Origin: Symbiodinium natans
Lineage: Eukaryota; Sar; Dinophyceae; Suessiales; Symbiodiniaceae
Assembly: GCA_905221605.1 (NCBI GenBank)
Contig: CAJNDS010002156.1
Location: forward strand, 303,501-367,500
Direction: 5' to 3'
Length of the DNA stretch: 64,000 bases
This document shows positions 44,501 to 52,060 of this stretch, one piece after another (the first letter of the stretch is position 1; the number at the start of each line of letters is the position of its first letter). The notes under the pieces are model-generated. The model had not been told where the DNA came from, made no database searches, and was given only the letters and a program-made list of their open reading frames with translations. Both the position numbers and the translations under genes were made by a program.

Positions 44501-47500
44501 AAGAGCGACCTGACACCACGTTTGAATAAACCCACACATGCTTCAGCGCGCCCATTTGTTTGCGGGACTCCAGGATCACCAGTGGTCCTATATATCAGAC
44601 GAGTTTCACAAAAGGACCGGAAGCGTGCATTGACAAACTCCCCCGCTCGATCTGAGTGGATTCTCAACACCGGATACCCATGTCTCTGCAAGCGCACCAT
44701 CATCCTTTGAACTGCCGACAAAACAGTTGTTTGCTGTTTATCCACAATCGGCTCCACCATAACGAAGTTGATCATACGGACAGGTTGGGTCAAGTGGTCC
44801 TTCAGTTCCTTCCAGGATTTCTCAGAAGCTTGAATTTTCAACACCTCCGCCTCCAGAACTGGCGCAGGTTCCACCGGTGCAGAGCCTTCCTCCTCGAAGT
44901 TCGCGACTGCATCGCCTAACCATTCTCCAACACCAGCACCTTCATCTGCCACGTGATCTTCCACCTCATCCGCATCTTCCTCCTTTTCTGGAGGGTGACC
45001 CACATTGGGATCCAACATTGGAAATTGATACACACCAATAACAGCGTGTCGTGGCTTCTGCTGGTGAGCATCCTTCGAACACTTGTATGGACCCGCTAAG
45101 TCCAATGATAAAGTGTAAGCATCCCCATGCTTTCGCCTCAAATGGCGACGCTCTTTTCCAGCGGCAGACACACAGATTTGACAATCACGTCTGAAAGGAA
45201 TATGCCCCCTTAGGCAACGGTCACGGAAAGCTCGCTCCTCAGTCGTCAACCTCCGTAACGTCCCTTCTCGTTCTTCTTTTTTTAACACCATAGCTTCCCG
45301 TTCAGCATCGCTCTCATGCAACCATTGTGCCAACCTGTGACGTATTCTTTTAACCAATCCAAACGCCCATCGCGCCCATATAGAGGATTGTCCAATACGC
45401 TCTTCCAGGGTAGAAGCGAATGTTGCCGACCACGGAACAACCACTCGAACCTGTTCCAACGATTCCCATAGTTCCATATCAGACACCAGGAAAGTCGTAG
45501 GTTTCACCAGAGCATGTCCCAATGCTCCTTGATCAAAGTGTGCAGCGTACATTCCATAACGCTCACAAAAGCTTTTCACCTCTGGCCAACTCCAGAAGGT
45601 AGGACTTGAGAGCCCTTCCTGAGAACCATCCACCAGATCCTCAGCACTCAAGACCGTTTTGCCGTTCTGAGAGAAATCCTTCCCTATGAGTTCAGGGTCC
45701 CCAGGGCTTTCCATGCCAAAGAAGACAGAACTTCCATTGATGACTTCAGCAGTTCCACACCTTGAATGCACCGCCACGTCATATAGGAAAAGCATCTTCA
45801 GAAGTAAAACACCATCCTTTTGAGCTAATTCTTGATGTGGCCAAGGAAGACTCTTTAATCCCAACCGTTCAGGCCCACAGCGCCGGCGTAATACAGGTGG
45901 ACCACCGTCTTCACCTCTCAACCTTGACACTGTCCTGCATGGAGGTCCTCCAACCACAGCAACCACCTTTCCTTCAGCCGCCAGATGCAGAAGATACTTC
46001 CAGACGCTCGAATTATGTAGGTCACCGCCTTTTGTCAAATCCAGCTCCAGTACCTCCACATCCCGACTGGGAAAATGCCATTTTTGTTTCCCCGAAAATA
46101 GGTGTACCACCACCCTTTTTGCTCGTGCCAGCCGTCTCCTTTTATGACGGTTGAAAGGCAACGCCGCAATATCTCCACGTGGCAACAGCTCCATCAGCAT
46201 ATTTTCTGGTATATCCCCATAATACCACCGAAGAAATCGCCAGCATGCCTGGACGAACTCCTCCTCATTCGCTGACGCTGTCCGCGCTGCGCTTTGCAAC
46301 GACGTTTTTACAGCCACCTCGTTGTCCGTATTCGGACACCCTTGAACCATACGTGCCACCTTCAAAGCTTGCTTTGGGGAGCACCAATCCATTTCATCAA
46401 TGATCTGAAGCGCCACCTCCTTTTCTAAACAAGGGCACCCATTCAGATCACGAACGCGAAGTTCCCCCAGAACAGGATGTGAGGCTGTGCACTTGCCACC
46501 ACGCCACTGAACTCTGAGACCAACCAAGGCGCTCGCTTTGCCAATTGGCACTAGTGGATCTACCATTTCAGGAGTTACCAGGGTCCCACCTGGGGTAATA
46601 CACATCTCCCGAGATCCAACAGCTAAAGACACCAACACCTTTTGCTGCGGAAGCTGTTCTCCAGGACGAAGTGATCTGAGAGGATGTGATGCTCCCGAGT
46701 CCAACATGCCCATTCCCGAACACTCATTGGTGTCAGAAACCCTGGCCACATGTAGAACGCATACTCCTCGGCCTTCTCCCTGCTTCGGCAACAACGTGGC
46801 ATCCGACGAACCGACTCCACAGTCCGCCCTTCCATTCCTCCATTGAGAATGGGACCAAGATACACGCTGCCCTTCAGCATGCAAAACCATTTTTTCAGCT
46901 GTTTTGTAATCCATAACCAAACAGCCATGTTCAAACCACAAGAGCTGGTCCAGCGAAGATTTTGCCCCCACGTGACACATCCCATTGATCACAGTGAGGT
47001 TCGCCCCAAACTCCAAAATCAACCAGAGAGGGATAATCAGGGGCCCATTGTCTTCCCTAATCAACGTCCCTTTCTCTGTAATCCTCATTGTCACACCACC
47101 AAGCGCGCTTTGCACCATAACAGTAGTGTCTGGTAAACATTCCCATGGAAAAAGCGTCCGCACAAGATGCGTAGCAGCTGTATCCACCAACGCCACTCTC
47201 CCTTCCTGCTGAAGCAGCCCAGAGCCACATAACATTCGAATACTGGGATCCCCGTTTGATGCCGACTGTTCTGATGACAGCTTCATAGATTTCAGCACCT
47301 CTAACGCTTCAACAAGGACCTGATTGGCCGTTGATGGCGATGAGGGACTTGCAGAACCTTTATCCAATCCCGCATTAGCCGTCTCATCTCCCCCTTCAGC
47401 TACCTCTGCCTTTTTGGCATTTCCCCATTTCGCACCTTTGCCGCCCTTTCCCCCTTTGGGAGAATTCCCTTTAGATCTACTCCTCTCAGGATTTGAGTCC

Positions 47501-49674
47501 ACATTGGAACTTGCACCATCCTTATATGGACATTGCGGCTGCAGATGGCCAACGGCCCCACACTCAAAACATCTTCCTCGTTCAAGGGAGTCTTTGTCAT
47601 GGCGAAATTTGCAGCGGGATCCGAACTTGCACCCCGCATCGGTCTTCCCATATATCCAACAGAAAGGACGTTCACCATCTCCGCTGTACCTTTTTCCTTT
47701 CCCTTTGCCTTTGTCACCCTCCTCTGTCTCGTCACCAGTTCCTTTTTGGGCCTTGTTTAACCTGGCCCTTTTCTTGGCGTCCGAGTCCTGCTTCACCTCT
47801 TGTTCACCAGCACTATGCAATAGCAGTTCAAACTCTGCCTGTAACATTTCAGCTAGTTTTGTCGCAGTTTCAGAGGTCGGCGAGTAGTCCACCCCCAATT
47901 TCTCCCGAAAGGATGCCACTCTGAAATGAACCGTAGGGTGTTTCGCCAGCAACGCGGATGACAAACCATCCAATCCCTTGATAAGCAAGGTAGCGTCCGG
48001 CTCAGCCGCTCTCAACTCCCTCAATCGGGAACGCCATTGCGCCCATTGACGCACTCCCTTTATGGCCTCTGAGATCGAGGTTGCTGGAGATGGTTGCACC
48101 AAGAAGTTCAACATTGTGCTGCGCTCATTTGCTCCACCTGGTTGGTAGACCGTCAGCAATTTGTAAAATATCATCACTGACCCCAACATTCGAGTGGAAA
48201 CGATCTCGGTCTTCAATCTCTCCGGGATCGCCTGTAGCAGCAAAGACACCGCTCTCTGCTCCAACAAAACATGCACAGTTTGAACCACTTTGAGCCCTTC
48301 CAGCTCAGCCTTGATGCCCAACCTTTCCAGCGGAGAAACACTCAACCATTTGGCATACGCTTGATATGCCTTTGAGTAGACGCATTGCCACCACACTCTT
48401 CCTGTATCTGTCAGCGAAGACAACATTGGTTCGATCATTGCGATCCAATCACCCAGTGCCGTCGGATTGCTTGGTGTGTAGTCTGCCAAAGTTGGAAGGC
48501 TCATCACATGCTTCCCGAGAGCCTCCGGACGTTCGGTTCCAGAACTATCACCAGTGATTGGCATACCACGTGGCACCACTGCTCCAGGAGGTAAACTGAC
48601 CCTACCACCAGGCCCTTGAGGTAGTCCATGTCCTATACCGGGCGCAACAGCTGTGAGCGGAACCTTTTCTAATTCCAACTTCCCAGCGACCATTTTCCAC
48701 CGATACGGAACATCATCCACCATTGTATATCCACCCGATCCTGCTGAGTTCTCTTGCGTTGCAGTTTCCCGAGCTGAAACAAAACCGGGCTGGTTCCCCA
48801 CAGGTGCGGCAGAACCATCAACACCTGACGGCACGGAAGTAATCGGAACATGTGTTAAACCAGGCGGTCCACTTGCATATCCACCACTTGCAGGACCTCC
48901 CGTGGGGTAATTCAATGGAGGCAATCTGGAGGGTTTCTTCCCTTCAGCTACATGCATCATTGGCACTTCTTTTTCATCCTCCACTTGAACATCCCCCTTC
49001 CTGGACCCAGGCAAGGATTGAAGATCACAACCCTTTGGCAGGTCGTAGCCCTCAATAGGCAGCCATGTCCCATCAGGTAACACAGTCCAAAAACCACCCA
49101 TACCATCCGTGTAGAAAACTTGTCCTGGCAGGTACTGCTTCTCTGGAGTCATTCCTAGAGGATATGCCGTGTTTGCGTCCACCACTCCAGAGCTCCGTGC
49201 CCTTGAAGCTGACCCAGATGCAGCAGAGGTATAGCTTTTCTCCTCCACCCGATGCAACCTGTTCCCCAGCTCCTTTGTTTGCACAAGCAACTCTTTCAGC
49301 GCACGCTTCACCACCGCCATATCTTCAGTTTGCTCTTCACCACTAACATCAGGAATGAGTTCTTCGTCGGCTTGCACTCCACCAATAGTACCTCGTTCCA
49401 TTTGGCCCATTAAGCCTGACGATGGTCTCTCAACAGGTGCAGGTTCCTGACCCAAAAGATCTTGCAGCGAAGGTGGCCTTCTCGTACCTTCACCACTTCT
49501 ATCCCCTCCGCTCGCGGGAAGACTTGCCGGCCTTGATTGCCTAAGTCTCATTTCTTCTTGAGCCCGCTCGCTCCAGAAAGGATTTGCTGCTTGAACCGGA
49601 ACCACTTCGTTTTCCACCTGAGGCGTTGGCTGTATCATTGCAACCTCCCTACCATCTGTCAGCGCTTGTACCAT
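41572..49674 (-). CDS. Retrotransposon Gag-Pol polyprotein with cargo domains
   Basis: 2700 residues from the first in-frame ATG after an upstream TGA. Approximate order: coiled coil 118-148; Gag-like helical domain 399-625; CCCH finger 672-692; CCHC knuckle 702-716; protease-like module 1 (D831) and 2 (D992); methyltransferase-like domain 1185-1400 (C1246); integrase 1478-1760 (D1525, D1675, E1711); dioxygenase-like domain 2010-2150 (H2060, D2062, H2128, R2137); Glu/Lys-rich coiled-coil stretch about 2170-2330; reverse transcriptase 2340-2600 (D2418, YVDD 2528-2531). The frame stops at TAG (41,574-41,572) just before RNase H. At 2700 residues it is roughly twice a standard copia Gag-Pol, the excess being the N-terminal region and the two cargo domains. 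It makes cDNA from element RNA and integrates it into the genome. Confidence 0.97.
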   Translation of the reverse strand: MVQALTDGREVAMIQPTPQVENEVVPVQAANPFWSERAQEEMRLRQSRPASLPASGGDRSGEGTRRPPSLQDLLGQEPAPVERPSSGLMGQMERGTIGGVQADEELIPDVSGEEQTEDMAVVKRALKELLVQTKELGNRLHRVEEKSYTSAASGSASRARSSGVVDANTAYPLGMTPEKQYLPGQVFYTDGMGGFWTVLPDGTWLPIEGYDLPKGCDLQSLPGSRKGDVQVEDEKEVPMMHVAEGKKPSRLPPLNYPTGGPASGGYASGPPGLTHVPITSVPSGVDGSAAPVGNQPGFVSARETATQENSAGSGGYTMVDDVPYRWKMVAGKLELEKVPLTAVAPGIGHGLPQGPGGRVSLPPGAVVPRGMPITGDSSGTERPEALGKHVMSLPTLADYTPSNPTALGDWIAMIEPMLSSLTDTGRVWWQCVYSKAYQAYAKWLSVSPLERLGIKAELEGLKVVQTVHVLLEQRAVSLLLQAIPERLKTEIVSTRMLGSVMIFYKLLTVYQPGGANERSTMLNFLVQPSPATSISEAIKGVRQWAQWRSRLRELRAAEPDATLLIKGLDGLSSALLAKHPTVHFRVASFREKLGVDYSPTSETATKLAEMLQAEFELLLHSAGEQEVKQDSDAKKRARLNKAQKGTGDETEEGDKGKGKGKRYSGDGERPFCWIYGKTDAGCKFGSRCKFRHDKDSLERGRCFECGAVGHLQPQCPYKDGASSNVDSNPERSRSKGNSPKGGKGGKGAKWGNAKKAEVAEGGDETANAGLDKGSASPSSPSTANQVLVEALEVLKSMKLSSEQSASNGDPSIRMLCGSGLLQQEGRVALVDTAATHLVRTLFPWECLPDTTVMVQSALGGVTMRITEKGTLIREDNGPLIIPLWLILEFGANLTVINGMCHVGAKSSLDQLLWFEHGCLVMDYKTAEKMVLHAEGQRVSWSHSQWRNGRADCGVGSSDATLLPKQGEGRGVCVLHVARVSDTNECSGMGMLDSGASHPLRSLRPGEQLPQQKVLVSLAVGSREMCITPGGTLVTPEMVDPLVPIGKASALVGLRVQWRGGKCTASHPVLGELRVRDLNGCPCLEKEVALQIIDEMDWCSPKQALKVARMVQGCPNTDNEVAVKTSLQSAARTASANEEEFVQACWRFLRWYYGDIPENMLMELLPRGDIAALPFNRHKRRRLARAKRVVVHLFSGKQKWHFPSRDVEVLELDLTKGGDLHNSSVWKYLLHLAAEGKVVAVVGGPPCRTVSRLRGEDGGPPVLRRRCGPERLGLKSLPWPHQELAQKDGVLLLKMLFLYDVAVHSRCGTAEVINGSSVFFGMESPGDPELIGKDFSQNGKTVLSAEDLVDGSQEGLSSPTFWSWPEVKSFCERYGMYAAHFDQGALGHALVKPTTFLVSDMELWESLEQVRVVVPWSATFASTLEERIGQSSIWARWAFGLVKRIRHRLAQWLHESDAEREAMVLKKEEREGTLRRLTTEERAFRDRCLRGHIPFRRDCQICVSAAGKERRHLRRKHGDAYTLSLDLAGPYKCSKDAHQQKPRHAVIGVYQFPMLDPNVGHPPEKEEDADEVEDHVADEGAGVGEWLGDAVANFEEEGSAPVEPAPVLEAEVLKIQASEKSWKELKDHLTQPVRMINFVMVEPIVDKQQTTVLSAVQRMMVRLQRHGYPVLRIHSDRAGEFVNARFRSFCETRLIYRTTGDPGVPQTNGRAEACVGLFKRGVRSLLKEARLGPAYWALAARHWSMLRWQKAERELGLNPKALLPFGAQIQVKRRPWELLGPDGTKKGRQWVDRTQPALLLGPCDDLPGGYWVEAQGTAKDPDELVLFPCTTIFSNIKEPPELELEGEGKKPALRFADEEGPPLPPPRDPPVRHRLMEKSPASSLRGHVGSLRLLRKRGESPPLEIFEDDMQGLGELEENADVEDNVPGDEYWPTCCSPHENAYLVCKSETAGDGTQLEKEEQKAKSMYERSMYDYVDCEELLEGIVYPKRVNRRGGINNWCASTRALVLGHYTHGGVCGITKETHRRPWLCRYWASFVRHHNPEAKFSALQISCNAPVSLHRDSHNEKHCCNYVCGFGDYKDGQLWVEDEKVLEEGAEVVEQSYGKKVLPGKLVDIHWNFMSFFPIKLHGPMPWKGNRVSLTGYTPVFMERLSYKDRCYLLQCKFPLPEPQAEEGEKRKWLKMTLKETSLDDLAEEVDYAVFEAHQWALEEHLSIRRLIAEQECCILDEFHGSANESNEEKGSETREWLVKAKRAEEQLSKFLVKAAQVQQMVQENTALEAAEEVEFLQTKTIPTQEAMQELEKWRESLSDEVTSLVKELEVVEPTTQEKLDKLAEEPNAPVIEYVPSLVVFTRKQGTGRRRARICACGNFISSTAATEYEGPRSLSRHSLYAPGLDSTTFRCQVRHAAYMVWIIAGLDISKAFLTAPMNRAQREGRLVVVQPPRAAVKLGLCTKEERWIVRKALYGLAESPAAWVEWRDQRLQGMSWVSKDGQAMSFQRSNADPSLFLIMAQEKPEGASKLVGAMGLYVDDFLMAGTMTVLREALEQIRKEWKTSEPEFCGPGCGDGFLKFLGVQIWYRNGSFFLNQEDFVRDLLNRRGYQIDETGKGSNLPMVKETPGEEEEVDIPSLRAAQGAVGEFLWVAIKTRPDLAFCASQLSLWTSRRPRFVVKKAEEVFRYLAATPTLGLTFGAIATCEKERN
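41875..42657 (-). other. Reverse transcriptase domain (RVT_2/copia type)
   Basis: Residues about 2340-2600. Motifs LDISKAFLTA (D2418), ALYGLAESPAAW and GLYVDDFLMAG with the YVDD active site at 2528-2531. All catalytic Asp residues are present. Confidence 0.95.
43225..43647 (-). other. 2-oxoglutarate/Fe(II) dioxygenase-like domain
   Basis: Residues about 2010-2150. HRD (H2060, D2062) provides an HxD motif. GDYKDGQLWVED resembles the conserved 'GG.L' strand. LHGPMPWKGNRVSLTGY gives the distal H2128 with R2137 nine residues on, the usual 2OG-binding spacing. The whole HxD...H...R set fits the double-stranded beta-helix oxygenases (prolyl hydroxylase, AlkB, TET/JBP superfamily). Substrate cannot be told from sequence. 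It lies between integrase and RT, where copia elements normally have only a linker. Confidence 0.75.
44395..45243 (-). other. Integrase (zinc-binding region plus DD35E core)
   Basis: RGHIPFRRDCQICV supplies the H...C-x2-C pre-integrase zinc site. The core has D1525 (LSLDLAGPYK), D1675 (IHSDRAGEF) and E1711 (TNGRAEACVG), with exactly 35 residues between the last two. All catalytic residues are intact. Confidence 0.95.
45475..46122 (-). other. Cytosine-5 DNA methyltransferase-like domain
   Basis: Residues about 1185-1400. VVVHLFSG resembles motif I (SAM binding). EVLELDL matches the acidic strand that follows. VVGGPPCRTVSRLR is motif IV, with C1246 in the place of the catalytic Cys. FFGMESPGDPE (E1322) stands where the ENV motif VI is expected. 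FDQGALGH...KPTTF resembles the late 'KPT' motif of some algal-virus and phage enzymes. At about 215 residues it is shorter than usual and no long target-recognition region is evident, so activity or specificity may be altered. Confidence 0.72.
46450..46722 (-). other. Aspartic protease-like module 2
   Basis: GMLDSGASHPLR carries the canonical copia protease DSGA.H signature with D992. It is followed by hydrophobic strands and a second-half GKASALVGLRV-type segment. Confidence 0.85.
46960..47202 (-). other. Aspartic protease-like module 1 (DTAA variant)
   Basis: VALVDTAATHLVR aligns with the module 2 signature but has A for the active-site Gly (D831-T-A). It precedes module 2 by about 160 residues and shares the strand pattern after the motif (MRITEKGTLI versus MCITPGGTLV), so it looks like a duplicated copy that may be inactive. 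Confidence 0.75.
47515..47670 (-). other. Gag zinc fingers: CCCH followed by CCHC
   Basis: CWIYGKTDAGCKFGSRCKFRH is C-x9-C-x5-C-x3-H, the RNA-binding CCCH type. Directly after it CFECGAVGHLQPQC is a perfect C-x2-C-x4-H-x4-C zinc knuckle. A basic GKGGKGAKWG-type tail follows. Confidence 0.92.
47800..48480 (-). other. Gag-like helical domain
   Basis: Residues about 399-625, including GDWIAMIEPMLSSL, conserved Trp residues and a run of amphipathic helices, as in copia Gag proteins. Assigned by position and pattern only. Confidence 0.6.
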
Positions 49675-49717
49675 TTGTTGTCGATCTTCACCCCCACCAC
49701 CACGATTTCCTTCGGCT

Positions 49718-49765
49718 TCATTGGCCGTTGGCGACAGTCCAAGAGCGACGCCGCATCATGTCCAT
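49718..49765 (-). other. Upstream short ORF in the element leader
   Basis: ATG at 49,765 opens a 15-codon frame ending TGA, 43 nt before the Gag-Pol ATG and in another frame. It has two further in-frame Met codons. It may lower Gag-Pol initiation, or be bypassed if the RNA is trans-spliced. Confidence 0.4.
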
Positions 49766-49813
49766 GGCGTTAAACAAACGAAAAATCTTTACCAATTCCG
49801 CAGGAAGCCAAAT

Positions 49814-49827
49814 TTGGGCTCATAACC
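49814..49827 (-). other. Primer binding site, tRNA-Met anticodon-arm type
   Basis: Coding strand GGTTATGAGCCCAA starts three to four bases after the 5' LTR. The plus strand reads TTGGGCTCATAACC, the anticodon stem-loop (CAU) of initiator-type tRNA-Met. Drosophila copia, Ty5 and Osser prime from such an internal tRNA fragment rather than the 3' CCA end. Confidence 0.8.
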
Positions 49828-50048
49828 TACGGGGGGCAACCGAAGGAGGACAGGGAACAAAACAGTCAGCCCCAACAGAAGCCCTTGATTCCCCTGGAAC
49901 AACCGAAGACAAAACCCAAAGCACAACCAAACACACCTTTTCCGTAGGGCGCATTGCCCACGTTTCTTGAGCCAAAAATATCCGGGTTCATTGACCCCTT
50001 CAACTCTCATCACCAACTCTTTTCTACAATACCAGTTGCAGCTCCGCA
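49828..50048 (-). repeat. 5' LTR of the copia-type element
   Basis: 221 bp, matching the 3' LTR except at 49,831. No TATA box is obvious. A TTTTT tract at the spliced-leader-like segment could act as the TTTT-type promoter box reported for dinoflagellates. Confidence 0.97.
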
Positions 50049-50083
50049 CCCTAAACCCTAAGCCCTAAACCCTAAACCCTAAG
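50049..50083 (-). repeat. Telomere-like array, right part of the retrotransposon target
   Basis: Starts with CCCTA (50,049-50,053), the right target duplication, and continues as five CCCTAAA-type units with one CCCTAAG. Confidence 0.95.
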
Positions 50084-50655
50084 GATGCAGCAACAAACCT
50101 AAGCTGCCGGGCTCCAGGCATGCCCTGCGTGTAGCCGATGTCCGGGTCGTGTGCGGCGAAGTCCTCGTCCCAAAGCGAATCTGCTGTGTTCTCAAGGTAA
50201 CGAACCGGTAACGAAGCAAACAGCATACCACAGCCCCACCTCGAAATCGGAAATTTGCTAGTCTTCAGTCCCCTCCCCTTTCCCCCTCTTGCCCAGCCCA
50301 ACCGCCTGCCTTGAGAATACTGAAGATCTGCGGCTTCAGCGGCGCGCACTGGGCAGTGGCAGGAGGCGTGAAAAACCGTTGAAATGGTTCGCGGGCTCGA
50401 TTTGTACCTGATGTCTGCTACGTTGAAGGACGTGTGCAGGAACGGCGCCTGCACTCCAAAGCCGATCTAACTATGACAGAACCCCGGGTTAAGATATTGA
50501 CTTCTCGACCCTGAGCACTGCAATTTTCTGCTCAGCCCCCGGGCCATGGGTATGTCGGCAAAGGTCCGGTCCAAATCGTTTTGGATGGCCTGCAGCTATG
50601 GCAATGGAATTTCCCAGAATCCCAACAGGAAAAAACTGTACCATGATTGGGTTAT
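50084..50655. other. Stretch without recognisable gene
   Basis: A 129-codon minus frame without a recognised domain. Confidence 0.5.
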
Positions 50656-50736
50656 CCCTAAACCCTAAACCCTAAACCCTAAACCCTAGACCCTAAACCC
50701 TAAACCCTACCCCTAAACCCTAAAACCTAAACCCTG
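50656..50736 (-). repeat. Telomere-like array (CCCTAAA)n
   Basis: Eleven units with CCCTAGA and shortened variants. Confidence 0.94.
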
Positions 50737-50769
50737 TTGTTGCGTCTGTGCCAGGAGGGCTTGGCCGAC

Positions 50770-52060
50770 CACGGGTAGGCTGCCAAATAGCATAAACTCA
50801 TAATGTGCCAAAAACACCACTAATAGTTGCAATGAAACTGTTTTGTATGTATGTGCTGTTATAAACAAATGTTACCAGATGCTGATATTCGGTTTATATA
50901 TGGTTTCGTGTCTAGGCAATCGCAACTGTGGGTAGTAAATAAACATGCAATGAATGTCATTAGTATGAAAACTAGGTGCATCAATAGCCTTTATTTCGTA
51001 TTAGCATGGAATCAACATTTTGCACTATTTGCCTGGAAACGCGCGCTTTTGTGCCTAGAAACAAGCACGCAAATTTTGCCTAAACATGTCTAAACATCCA
51101 AAAGCCCACATTTCCCAAGAGATACTCCCGAGGCCTTTACTAGGCAAATTTTGTGTATTAAGGACGATTGTGCTTTCTGGGGGCTCTAAGCATACTAAAT
51201 AGCTGGCATTTAGCTAGCATGTAATGCGCATGTGATTTTGAAAGCCGTTGAGCTTTTATGCAAATTTCACTTGAATTCAAGTAGCCTTTGCATGAGTATT
51301 TAAGAGTTGTACTATTGGCTATATTCGTAACAACGAGTATTGTGCTAGCATGTATCGAAAACGTTCTAATAATTTCGCATGGGAGCTGGTATTTGACCAA
51401 GATTGTGTCCAACAAAGGCGCTACTTGCCCGTGGGAACCGATAGCGGAGTATGCTCCAAACCCAATATCTTTGAGTATGAAAAGTTAGAACTAACACATA
51501 CCATTAAACCCGAAACCGTAGTTTCCTGTCAAGCTGAACAACGACATTGCTTAAACCATTTGATTAACACAATTGGAGGTCCAGTACATTTTGCAGGAAA
51601 AATTGCAAAAAAAACGCGAAGCGGGTCGATCACAAACATTTTTTATTCACAAAATTAAAATTATAAATGAAATGAATACAATACATGAATATGACAATTA
51701 TGATAATACGAACAAATGAACCAACTCATATAAAGTATACACATCTATTCGTATATGAAAAGAATGTTAAGAAAGCAACATACTACTATGTTCATATGTT
51801 CATATCTTCATCTGATACTATATTTACCCGTTACTGTTAGTATATGCCTATACGAATATCTTAACATGCTGATACGTTAACATGATAATATGTTAATACA
51901 TGAATGTTGATGTATTCAGATCTTAATATATTCATAAGCTTATAAATTTGCATGTTAACATTCTGCTTATCTTCTATTATGTTGAGTACGACAATATGTT
52001 CATATGTCCATGCATTGATATATACGCATCTTAGTATGTTGCAGGCAACATGGGAAACCT
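50770..52060. other. AT-rich island
   Basis: About 1.3 kb clearly richer in A+T than its surroundings. The left part is non-repetitive and includes a 102-codon plus frame from an ATG at 51,350 (ends ...GSITNIFYSQN) with no recognised family. The right part (51,660-52,040) is built of repeating 'atgttcatatg', 'gttaacatg' and 'atacgaatat' words. Possible origins are an organelle-derived insert, a decayed foreign element or a simple-sequence domain. I did not recognise dinoflagellate cob, cox1 or cox3. Confidence 0.6.

Larger units (their letters stand above)
40185..50048 (-). mobile_element. Complete Ty1/copia-type LTR retrotransposon with methyltransferase-like and dioxygenase-like domains
   Basis: 9,864 bp. 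Two 221-bp LTRs (TG...TA on the coding strand) differ at a single base. A tRNA-Met-type PBS, a polypurine tract and a 5-bp target duplication CCCTA complete the structure. Protease, integrase, RT, RNase H order marks the copia superfamily. Between these modules lie a C5-methyltransferase-like and a 2OG-Fe(II) dioxygenase-like domain. The reading frame is continuous over 3027 codons except for one TAG. Near-identical LTRs and an open frame mean recent insertion, and the element may still be active. Confidence 0.97.

Noticed and set aside
41776-49970. Many plus-strand frames of 60-187 codons
   Set aside because: Antisense shadows of the retrotransposon polyprotein without domains of their own.
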